NCBI GenBank assembly: GCA_964643005.1
Contig: CAZXQI010000062.1
Location: 1-20,400 of the forward strand
Direction: 5' to 3'
DNA length: 20,400 bases
DNA from: UBA6168 sp964643005
Lineage (GTDB): Bacteria; Bacteroidota; Bacteroidia; Chitinophagales; Saprospiraceae
Shown: positions 14,648 through 20,400 of the stretch, piece by piece
Numbering within the stretch: the stretch's first letter is position 1
Layout: each line of letters opens with the position of its first letter
Translations under genes and position numbers: made by a program
The notes under the pieces: generated by a model
What the model saw: the letters and a program-made list of their open reading frames with translations, nothing else
What the model was told of the DNA's origin: nothing
Databases searched by the model: none

Positions 14648-15733
14648 CTACTGTTTCGAAGACAGCCCTGGTTTATCCGGCAGGGTTAGCGCGGCTCTTA
14701 TCCTTTCCTGTAGGCCTTTTGCGACGAGCCGATGCCCCAGTTCGTTCCAATGGTATCCGTCAATCGCGCGGATGTTTATTCTATTCGACTCTGCCTCCTG
14801 GTGCAGGAGTACCGGCTCCTGCTCATAAGAAAAGCCGGCTGCTTTCACGATATCCCGCATCGCGCTCATTTGCGGCTCATAGCTGTCGGCGGAAAAGAAG
14901 ACGACGGGCAGGTCTTCGGGAATCCGCTTGCGGGCTTTTTCAAAAATCATCTTAGTGGTTTGCACGGCCTCCCGAAAAGGCCGGTATTCCTCTTTCAGGG
15001 TAGAAATATAATACTCGCCAGGTCTTATTTCCTGGCCATAATGCAGGAGGTTTTCCCAGCGCTCATCGAACCAGGTCAGTACCAACAAGCGCTTTTTCCA
15101 TTTTTGATAAAAGGAAACAGGCGTCTTATAAACCAGCTTCCCCCTTTTATTCAGGTAGGGTCTTCGCTCGCCGACTTTATAGCCGCATTCTATTTCTAAA
15201 GCTGCATAATTGTCAATGAAGTCATTCGAGCAGGTTTCCCAGACAATCAAATCCGGCCTTATCTCGTCTAACCATTGATCCAAAATCATGTACTCCTGCA
15301 AGTTGCTAAATCCCGCATGGCCATAAGCGAAAACCTCTATCCCTAAGCTGTCTGCCAACAGGTTAAAAAAGGATTTTTCATTGGACACCTCGACAGAGGC
15401 CGTGTAGGAATCGCCCACAAAAAAGACTTTGGGTCTGTTTGAGTCCGGATTGCCGAAAGTCTTGAAGCCCCGCTCGTCATAGTGAATCTTTACGGGATAT
15501 TCAAGTCCCGCCTGATCCCGCAGAGTCCCTTCAAACTGGTAATCAGGCGTCATTTTCCATCCCAGCAAATCGTCCTTTTGCGCGGTATTGTAAGGAGGAG
15601 GGATGACGGGCGGCGGCGGCGGAGGGTTCGTTATTCTAAGCCAGACCTCGCCAACAGTCGCCAACAATAGCACAAAAAAAAACAGGGTGATGAGTGAGAA
15701 AGCAATCTTCTTTCTCAAGGAGAGTTGAGGCAT
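14648..15733 (-). CDS. Membrane-anchored SGNH/GDSL hydrolase
   Basis: The 361-residue protein has an N-terminal membrane helix (10-29) and then a Pro-rich linker (PPPPPP at 37-42). The SGNH domain follows. Block I is FFVGDSYT with nucleophile Ser109, block II is GHAGFSN (138-144), block III is CSND (Asn170) and block V is AIDGYHWNELGH with Asp325 and His328. All catalytic residues are therefore present. Such proteins act outside the cytoplasmic membrane, commonly as O-acyl esterases on polysaccharides. Convergence with a GT-C-like protein is compatible with glycan modification, but the two are on opposite strands. A hairpin at 15747-15776 lies directly upstream of the start, leaving almost no room for a separate promoter. 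Confidence 0.88.
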   Translation of the reverse strand: MPQLSLRKKIAFSLITLFFFVLLLATVGEVWLRITNPPPPPPVIPPPYNTAQKDDLLGWKMTPDYQFEGTLRDQAGLEYPVKIHYDERGFKTFGNPDSNRPKVFFVGDSYTASVEVSNEKSFFNLLADSLGIEVFAYGHAGFSNLQEYMILDQWLDEIRPDLIVWETCSNDFIDNYAALEIECGYKVGERRPYLNKRGKLVYKTPVSFYQKWKKRLLVLTWFDERWENLLHYGQEIRPGEYYISTLKEEYRPFREAVQTTKMIFEKARKRIPEDLPVVFFSADSYEPQMSAMRDIVKAAGFSYEQEPVLLHQEAESNRINIRAIDGYHWNELGHRLVAKGLQERIRAALTLPDKPGLSSKQ

Positions 15734-15746
15734 GGTCTGCTTTTTT

Positions 15747-15776
15747 AAAAAACTATTCCGGCGCCTGACGCCGGGA
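15747..15776 (-). terminator. Terminator or attenuator between DUF6438 and SGNH genes
   Basis: A GC-rich stem (CCGGCG 15758-15763 with CGCCGG 15769-15774, extendable by two pairs) has a 5-nt loop. On the minus strand it is followed by AATAG and TTTTTT (15747-15752). The T run ends 14 bp before the SGNH start codon. Confidence 0.6.
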
Positions 15777-15782
15777 GGTTCA

Positions 15783-16346
15783 TCAATCCTGAGAAGCCTG
15801 GCTCTTCCTCCAGGTCAGCCCATTGATAAGCGTCTCCAGGAAGTTCTCAAACTCTGTGAGCGATTCCGGCGCATCGTGGGTGTTCCTCACCTGCTTTTCC
15901 ATGTCGCCAAAGCGAATGTAGGTAATGGTCGTCGGCAAATCAACGACTTTGTTTTCGCGGGGATACTCGCTATAGAAGCTATAAAAGTCCACTTCCTCCG
16001 ACTTGTTTTTGATGTCTCTGAACACCTGCTGGTCCACTCTGGCCTCGTACAATCCTAATCGCTCGACGTTGGAGAAACCATACCAGATCACTTTTCCGTC
16101 GGTGTAAAATTTCACTTCATAAGTTGGGCAGGTTCCGTAGCAGGGCGTTTTTTTGAAGCCTGCATACTGATAAACCTCAGGGTCGTCGCCGGGCGTATCT
16201 TTTTCTGCCGAAGGCTGTCCGGGTTCCTCGACAGGCATATTTTTGCCTTTCCCCTGTTCAGCTTCAGCGACAGTTTTGCGGTGGCAGGCGGCTAAAGTCA
16301 GCAGACCTAAAAAAGAAGTCAATAACAAGAGTCTGTTCATCTTCAT
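15783..16346 (-). CDS. DUF6438 lipoprotein
   Basis: The 187-residue product starts with a lipoprotein signal ending LLTLAAC (Cys21). An acidic, Pro/Gly-rich linker follows (22-56). The DUF6438 domain spans about 58-175, recognised by KTPCYGTCPTYEVKFYTDG (66-84), with Cys69 and Cys73 in a CxxxC arrangement, and by VIWYGFSNVERLGLYEA. The family occurs in Bacteroidota and has no established function; the paired cysteines may form a disulfide after export. A second ATG two codons in (MNRLL) is an equally possible start. It lies 84 bp downstream of yidC on the same strand. Confidence 0.85.
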   Translation of the reverse strand: MKMNRLLLLTSFLGLLTLAACHRKTVAEAEQGKGKNMPVEEPGQPSAEKDTPGDDPEVYQYAGFKKTPCYGTCPTYEVKFYTDGKVIWYGFSNVERLGLYEARVDQQVFRDIKNKSEEVDFYSFYSEYPRENKVVDLPTTITYIRFGDMEKQVRNTHDAPESLTEFENFLETLINGLTWRKSQASQD

Positions 16347-16430
16347 GGCGTTTGCACTATAATTTATTCGTGACTATTGAAAAATAATTTTTTTAAAAAA
16401 AAGAAATTCCGAAGGTCGCCTCAACCGTCT

Positions 16431-18347
16431 TTACTTCTTTTTCTTAGCGGCGGCCTCGCGTTGTGCAGCGATGGCCTGTTGTTGTTTGAGGGCATCCTCC
16501 AATCTGGATTGGAAGCCGCCTTTCTTCTTGGGCTTTTTCCGGTAGGCCTCCAATTGTTCGTTGATCTTGTCGTGGTCAATGATCCATTTCCTGGTGACGA
16601 TGGTCTGGGTGACGTTCATGATGTTGCTGAACACGAGGTAAGCGGTCAGACCGGAAGCGTAGTTATTAAAGAAAAACAGGAAGAACACCGGCATGACGAA
16701 CTGCATATATTTCATCATTTTGGCATTGGCGCCGCCGCCCATACTGGCCATGTCCATTTGCTGCATGTTGTAGTAAGTATATACTAATGTGGAAACCACC
16801 CACAACAGCGTAAACAAACTGACGTGCTCTCCATAAAACGGAATATTGAACGGCAGCCAGAAAGCCGTGTCGTAGCTCGACAGATCCGTCGCCCAAAGGA
16901 AACTCGCCTGCCGGAATTCGATGGAGCCGGGGAAGAAGCGATACAGCGCTAACCACACGGGCATCTGAATGGCGACGGGCAAGCACCCGCCCAATGGATT
17001 CACTCCAAATTCCCTATACATTTTCATGCTTTCCATTTGGATCTGAGACTGGTCGTCTTTAAACTTCTCCCGCAGTGCGTTGAGTCTCGGCTTGAGCGCA
17101 GCCATCTTAGCCTGGGAGTAAAGCATCTTGTAGCTAAGCGGATAGAGCAGCAACTTGACGATGAGCGTCAAAACCAGAATCACGAGACCCTTCGAACTAA
17201 TGAATGAGAGCAGGAAGTTGAAAAGCGGACGGATGACCCATCTGTTGGCCGTGCCGATTATACTCCTGCCAAAGGGGACGATGTCTTCTAAGTCTGTCTT
17301 ATACGCTCTCAGCGTGTCAAACTCTTTGGGGCCGATGTAAAACTCCATTGGATAGCTGTCCCCCTGATCGAGAGGAATGCCGACAACCGTGGAGAGTTTT
17401 TTCAGGTTTACGTCTTCCGGCGGCAGTACCTCGGTGGCAAAGTTGCCCCCTTTAAACGCAGTACCTTTCGTCATCAGAACGCCGGCAAAGAACTGGTTAG
17501 AGTGAGCAAACCACTGGATGTTTTTGTTGGGAAGGTCGTCCTCATCGCTGGAGGTACAGGAACAGAAGTCTGCCTTATCGCCGGAGGGTTTATAATAAAC
17601 AGAGGCGTAATTGCGCTCGTACTGCGAGTTTTCTTCCAACTTGTCTAAGAAACTGACCCATTGTAGTCGGAGGGTATTGGCGTCCGCATTGAGCACATGT
17701 TCGAGACCCTTGAAGTTCAGTTGGTACTGCATGGCGTAGCTCTCTCCGGGCTGAATGGTGTAAACCTGCTCGAAATAGCGCCCCATTCCCGCATCGGCTC
17801 TAAAAGCGATCCCGTTGTCGCCCTGCTTTGAAACCGTAAAAAACAAGCGCTCGCTGCTCAGCGGGCGCGGCAGCCCTGCAACGGGAAGCAGATATTCAAA
17901 ACGGTCTTTTTTATCATGCATCAACTTCAGCGGAACTTTGAATTCTTTATGTGCAGAATCCCGCTCTATTTTGTAGTGCTGCTTTAGTTCTACCTCTTTG
18001 ATGCGCCCGCCTTTGTTAGTGAACAAAATCCGCATGACCTCATTCTCCAGCACTTCTATTTCTTCCTCTCCGGTAGCGGCAGAGGTGAAAGGCCCAAACT
18101 CGCTATTCAACTGCATCTGTTGCTGAGCGATAGCCTGTGAGTCTATCTGTGTAGTTTCCTCGGGAACGATTGGCAGATTTTCCAGGCTTGCCAGACTATC
18201 CGCTCTTTTTTCTTCCAAAAGGCGAAGCGAGTCCAGTCTCGCCTGCTCCTGTTCTTTCAGCAACTTCTGCTGAGGCGCCATGGTAAGCTGCCAGGCCATC
18301 AAAATACCGAAGATGAGCAGGAAGCCAATAATTGTGTTTTTATCCAT
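16431..18347 (-). CDS. yidC: Membrane protein insertase YidC
   Basis: YidC inserts and folds inner-membrane proteins, alone or with SecYEG. The 638-residue protein is the long Gram-negative form: TM1 (5-22), a coiled linker, a periplasmic beta-sandwich domain (about 85-350, including a CSC pair at 262-264), and the conserved insertase core. The core has TM2 (about 388-406, ILVLTLIVKLLLYPLSYK), a cytoplasmic helical hairpin (MAALKPRLNALREKF), NPLGGCLPVAIQMPVWLALY (450-469) and further helices to about 580. The groove charge, Arg366 in E. coli, is Lys398 here. The C-terminal tail is strongly basic (KKPKKKGG, AAAKKKK), fitting ribosome contact. A TATCTTTG -7 lies at 18449-18456. Downstream TTTCTTTTTTTT (16388-16404 region) is only preceded by a weak 4-bp stem. 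Confidence 0.97.
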   Translation of the reverse strand: MDKNTIIGFLLIFGILMAWQLTMAPQQKLLKEQEQARLDSLRLLEEKRADSLASLENLPIVPEETTQIDSQAIAQQQMQLNSEFGPFTSAATGEEEIEVLENEVMRILFTNKGGRIKEVELKQHYKIERDSAHKEFKVPLKLMHDKKDRFEYLLPVAGLPRPLSSERLFFTVSKQGDNGIAFRADAGMGRYFEQVYTIQPGESYAMQYQLNFKGLEHVLNADANTLRLQWVSFLDKLEENSQYERNYASVYYKPSGDKADFCSCTSSDEDDLPNKNIQWFAHSNQFFAGVLMTKGTAFKGGNFATEVLPPEDVNLKKLSTVVGIPLDQGDSYPMEFYIGPKEFDTLRAYKTDLEDIVPFGRSIIGTANRWVIRPLFNFLLSFISSKGLVILVLTLIVKLLLYPLSYKMLYSQAKMAALKPRLNALREKFKDDQSQIQMESMKMYREFGVNPLGGCLPVAIQMPVWLALYRFFPGSIEFRQASFLWATDLSSYDTAFWLPFNIPFYGEHVSLFTLLWVVSTLVYTYYNMQQMDMASMGGGANAKMMKYMQFVMPVFFLFFFNNYASGLTAYLVFSNIMNVTQTIVTRKWIIDHDKINEQLEAYRKKPKKKGGFQSRLEDALKQQQAIAAQREAAAKKKK

Positions 18348-18448
18348 TATTTAGATGAGTTGTTCGTAGAGAGAAGAGTTTGTCATTTTCTCAAAAGCCT
18401 TTTAGGTTAAATTCGCATCAAAATTCCCTCCCTTTTTTCAATGCCGTG

Positions 18449-18456
18449 CAAAGATA
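18449..18456 (-). promoter_or_regulatory. Probable -7 element of yidC
   Basis: On the minus strand it reads TATCTTTG, an exact TAnnTTTG match, giving a leader of about 95 nt. No clear -33 TTTG occurs at the expected spacing. Confidence 0.45.
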
Positions 18457-18578
18457 AAATTTTCCCGTTTTTACAGGCACAGACATAGACAATTGTATGG
18501 CCGGCATAGAGCAGCAGGCCGATTCCACGGCGCCGACGCCTGCAATGTGGTCGAAAAACGGGCTAAGTGATTTGCCTG

Positions 18579-18595
18579 TAATTTTGGTAAATTTG
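18579..18595 (+). promoter_or_regulatory. Possible -7 elements upstream of the uracil-DNA glycosylase gene
   Basis: TAATTTTG (18579-18586) and TAAATTTG (18588-18595) both match TAnnTTTG. Neither has a well-placed -33, and the leader would be about 170 nt and would include the dispersed repeat. Weak support. Confidence 0.3.
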
Positions 18596-18650
18596 CTTCT
18601 CCACTATTTTTATTCAAAAAATAAACGGTAGCTATTTAGAATGCAGCAGG

Positions 18651-18680
18651 GGTTCCCGCTGATTTTGCGGATTTTAATTT
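18651..18680 (+). repeat. Dispersed intergenic repeat, copy 3
   Basis: It begins GGTTCCCGCTGATTTTGCGG and continues ATTTTAATTT. It differs from copy 2 at only two positions over the 19-base core TTCCC-R-CTGATTTTGC-R-GA. It sits in the leader of the glycosylase gene. Confidence 0.55.
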
Positions 18681-18773
18681 GATAAAAAAAGAAGGAATAC
18701 CTAAATAATCGCCTAAACGAGGGAATCAGGGTCGCGGGCTGATTCCGTAACAAAAACGAGAAAGCAGAACACG

Positions 18774-19463
18774 ATGCAGACACAGGACGTCGCCACCAAA
18801 CTAAAAAATCATTTCTCCCACCTGACAGAAAATATACCGGCTATTCCCGAGGGAGTCAGCTGGCTGCTTCCATCCGGCGACCAGCCCGAAGCAGTCAGGA
18901 TATTCGATCTTTTTTTAGAAAAATTCTATGCGGACGAGCAGCCCCGCACGCTCATCCTCGGCATCAATCCGGGGCGATTTGGGGCGGGGCTTACCAACGT
19001 ATCCTTTACCGACCCCGTCCACTTAGAGCGGGATTTGCAAATCGCCAACGACCTGCCCAAGCGGGAAGAACTGTCGGCAAAATTCATCTACCGCGTTGTG
19101 CATACCCTCGGCGGCCCAAAGGCGTTTTATCATCGGTTTTTCATTCACTCCATCGTGCCTTTTGGTTTTGTAAAAAATGGAAAGAACTACAACTACTACG
19201 ATGAAAAACCGCTGTGGGAGGCCGTGAGACCTTTAGCCTTAGTTCACCTGCGGGGGCTTTTGGAAATGGGCATGGACAGCAGTCGCTGCATCTGCCTGGG
19301 CGAAGGACAGAACTTCCGCTTTTTTTCAAAATTGAATGAAGAAGAAAAACTCTTTGGGCGCATCATTCCCCTGCCCCACCCTCGCTTTGTCATGCAGTAC
19401 AAGCGAAAATATGTCGATGAGTACATTGAGAAATACGTCTTAGCGCTGAATGGGGAGAATTGA
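18774..19463 (+). CDS. Uracil-DNA glycosylase family protein (SMUG2 / DUF4918 type)
   Basis: The 229-residue protein belongs to the uracil-DNA glycosylase superfamily. It has the active-site loop LILGINPGRFGAGLTNVSF (60-78, with Asn65 at the SMUG-type catalytic position) and the DNA-intercalating or minor-groove motif IPLPHPRFVMQYKRK (198-212, His202). SMUG2-like members described from Pedobacter heparinus remove uracil and hydroxymethyluracil from DNA. Length and motif spacing are full, so the gene appears intact. ATG 18774 is the only reasonable start. It is a single gene, convergent with the DUF1684 gene. Exact damage specificity is inferred from the family. Confidence 0.85.
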   Translation: MQTQDVATKLKNHFSHLTENIPAIPEGVSWLLPSGDQPEAVRIFDLFLEKFYADEQPRTLILGINPGRFGAGLTNVSFTDPVHLERDLQIANDLPKREELSAKFIYRVVHTLGGPKAFYHRFFIHSIVPFGFVKNGKNYNYYDEKPLWEAVRPLALVHLRGLLEMGMDSSRCICLGEGQNFRFFSKLNEEEKLFGRIIPLPHPRFVMQYKRKYVDEYIEKYVLALNGEN

Positions 19464-19521
19464 GGAAACCGGCCTTAAAGCATGGCTCTGGATTCTCACA
19501 GGTTGAAATCTTTTCAAAAAT

Positions 19522-20148
19522 TTATCTCGCACTCTCTTTACCAATCCACATCTTTTCCCCCGCTTCCACCGCAAGCTCTAAGCTGTTTTCAGGAGGCGGA
19601 ATTGGGCAGACGTAGTTATCCGAGTAAGCGCACCAGGGATTGTAGCTCTTATTAAAATCGAGCGTTACCTGCCCTCCCTCAAAGTCGGAAATCTGTAGGT
19701 CTAAGTAGCGTCCGCCGCCGTAGGTCTCTTCGCCGTTGGTCAGGTCGCGGAAGGGGAGGAAGAGGTATTGGGCGTATTCCGGCATCTCTCTAAGCGCCAG
19801 ATTTTGATAGACGGCAAGGCGGTGTAGCTGTCCGTCTAAATCAAAAGTCAGCACGCCATATTTTACGTAAGGCTTGGTGGAGCCGCTGAAAGTCGGCAGC
19901 TCGAAGGGTTGCTCGTCCGGCGTCCGCTCAAAAGTGCAGAGGACGCGGTAATGCTCGTCCGGCTTGAAGAATCGCAGATTTTTTACCTGTTTTTTCGTCT
20001 GTAGGGGAGAGCGCTTGTCGGCGAGGAAATCCTTTTTGTAGTCTTCCCGATATTGTCGAATCATTTTTGCATAGTCCGTCTGAGCGCTCTGCCCCGCCAT
20101 TTGAAATGCAAGGAACAGGAGCAGATTGAAAAACAGATACTTTTTCAT
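19522..20148 (-). CDS. DUF1684 exported protein
   Basis: The 208-residue protein has a signal peptide (1-20, KKYLFFNLLLFLAFQMAGQ, likely cleaved near SA) and a full DUF1684 domain: DYKKDFLADKRSPL (36-49), FFKPDEHYRV (60-69), then GGGRYLDL (144-151) and the family's best-conserved stretch DFNKSYNPWCAYSDNYVCPIP (164-184, Cys173 and Cys181) ending PPENSLELAVEAGEK. The family is common in Bacteroidota and Actinobacteria and has no established activity. No lipobox is present, so it is periplasmic or secreted. The upstream partial gene (20255-20400) is on the same strand 106 bp away, so they may be co-transcribed. ATG 20148 follows AATTTTTTTAAA. Confidence 0.9.
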   Translation of the reverse strand: MKKYLFFNLLLFLAFQMAGQSAQTDYAKMIRQYREDYKKDFLADKRSPLQTKKQVKNLRFFKPDEHYRVLCTFERTPDEQPFELPTFSGSTKPYVKYGVLTFDLDGQLHRLAVYQNLALREMPEYAQYLFLPFRDLTNGEETYGGGRYLDLQISDFEGGQVTLDFNKSYNPWCAYSDNYVCPIPPPENSLELAVEAGEKMWIGKESAR

Positions 20149-20200
20149 TTTAAAAAAATTTATCTCTTAAGGAAAAATGTCGCGTAAATCAATAGCCCGG

Positions 20201-20235
20201 TTTTCCCGCTGACGACGCAGATTTTCCCGCAGAGC
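20201..20235 (+). repeat. Dispersed intergenic repeat, copy 4 (diverged)
   Basis: It begins TTTTCCCGCTGACGACGCAG and continues ATTTTCCCGCAGA. It shares the TTCCCGCTGA start and CGCAGATTTTC unit with the other copies but is more diverged in the middle. It lies between the partial gene and the DUF1684 gene. Confidence 0.45.
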
Positions 20236-20254
20236 GTCCAACCGGAGAAGAATT

Positions 20255-20400
20255 TTAATTAAAAAAATTCTCGTCGCTGTCGTCGTCGTCGTTGAGCATA
20301 TCGGCCAGAGCGTCGTTGAAGGTCAGCGTAGAGTCCACGAAGTTTTTGTGGATGACGTTGAACTCCGACAAGCCATGGAGCGCCAGCTCCATAAACGGGT
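20255..20400 (-). CDS. C-terminal end of a probable AAA+ Mg-chelatase-like protein (partial)
   Basis: Only the last 47 residues are in the window, and the gene continues past 20400. The fragment contains MELALHGLSEFNVIHK, TLTFNDALADML and an acidic DDDDSDE tail ending NFFN, with stop TAA at 20255-20257. The (E)FALHGLxE...K...L..G..F.D.L..M pattern resembles the end of a Bacteroidota AAA+ protein annotated as magnesium chelatase / sigma-54-interacting regulator. That identification is from memory of the family and rests on a short stretch. The stop codon sits inside an A/T inverted repeat (AGAATTTT...AAAATTCT). Confidence 0.5.
   Translation of the reverse strand, partial: PFMELALHGLSEFNVIHKNFVDSTLTFNDALADMLNDDDDSDENFFN

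Larger units (their letters stand above)
18348..18773. other. Divergent intergenic region, yidC / uracil-DNA glycosylase
   Basis: This 426-bp gap has no supported gene. It contains a minus-strand -7 for yidC (18449-18456), a GC-rich patch around 18500-18560 with no family match in any frame I read, two overlapping-range + strand TAnnTTTG motifs (18579-18595), and a repeat copy (18651-18680). Confidence 0.55.

Noticed and set aside
18480..18560. GC-rich patch between yidC and the uracil-DNA glycosylase gene
   Set aside because: Translations read in the minus-strand frames gave no recognisable protein and no stable hairpin with a clear role was found; a gene remnant is possible but unsupported.
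20270..20295. Run of GTC/GAC triplets resembling a microsatellite
   Set aside because: It encodes the acidic DDDDSDE tail of the partial gene, a normal protein feature, and is too short to be a repeat array.

Overview
The window looks like a chromosomal segment from a marine or sludge-type Bacteroidota, most likely class Saprospiria (Lewinella/Haliscomenobacter-like). The reasons are: Bacteroidota-type -7 elements (TAnnTTTG) in front of several genes, no consistent Shine-Dalgarno sequences, a PorE-like TPR/PD40/OmpA lipoprotein, a Pur-alpha-like DUF3276 protein, a Bacteroidota-type YidC, a ClpS of the Bacteroidota subtype, and many small lipoproteins and DUF families typical of the phylum. 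The genus assignment is inference. No phage, transposon, CRISPR array or defence island is visible. This is housekeeping and envelope DNA with well-spaced, mostly monocistronic genes.

Layout. 1-410: non-coding, with a dispersed repeat copy. 411-1496 (+): CaiB/BaiF CoA-transferase with a terminator. 1682-2302 (-): DUF1080 lipoprotein. 2413-3108 (-): CBM48 + Ala/Lys linker + helix-hairpin-helix fusion. 3109-3660: AT-rich leader and a structured element. 3661-5637 (-): PorE-like OmpA lipoprotein. 5877-6284 (-): small lipoprotein with a duplicated HGEPGHRC motif. 6518-6886 (+): DUF3276, GTG start. 7121-7741 (-): carboxymuconolactone-decarboxylase-like. 7833-8699 (-): prmC. 8809-9720 (-): EamA transporter. 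10087-10907 (+): peroxiredoxin and ClpS, a probable two-gene operon with a strong terminator. 11051-11635 (+): OmpH/Skp-like. 11855-11927 (+): initiator tRNA-Met with its own promoter and terminator. 12016-12708 (-): FNO-like NADP oxidoreductase. 12848-14647 (+): polytopic GT-C-like protein, whose stop codon abuts that of the convergent SGNH hydrolase (14648-15733, -). 15783-16346 (-): DUF6438 lipoprotein. 16431-18347 (-): yidC. 18774-19463 (+): SMUG2/DUF4918-type uracil-DNA glycosylase. 19522-20148 (-): DUF1684. 20255-20400 (-): 3' end of a probable AAA+ Mg-chelatase-like gene.

The genes share broad themes rather than one pathway. Envelope biogenesis and surface proteins are YidC, the OmpH/Skp-like protein, the PorE-like protein, four predicted lipoproteins and DUF1684. 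Translation and protein quality control are PrmC, tRNA-fMet and ClpS. Redox and repair are the peroxiredoxin, the CMD protein and the UDG. The least ordinary items are the CBM48-HhH fusion, the duplicated HGEPGHRC lipoprotein, a predicted three-way-junction element at 3548-3604, a dispersed CGCAGATTT-type intergenic repeat in four copies, and a recurrent T(n)A(n) palindrome at gene borders. No complete novel multi-gene system could be demonstrated.
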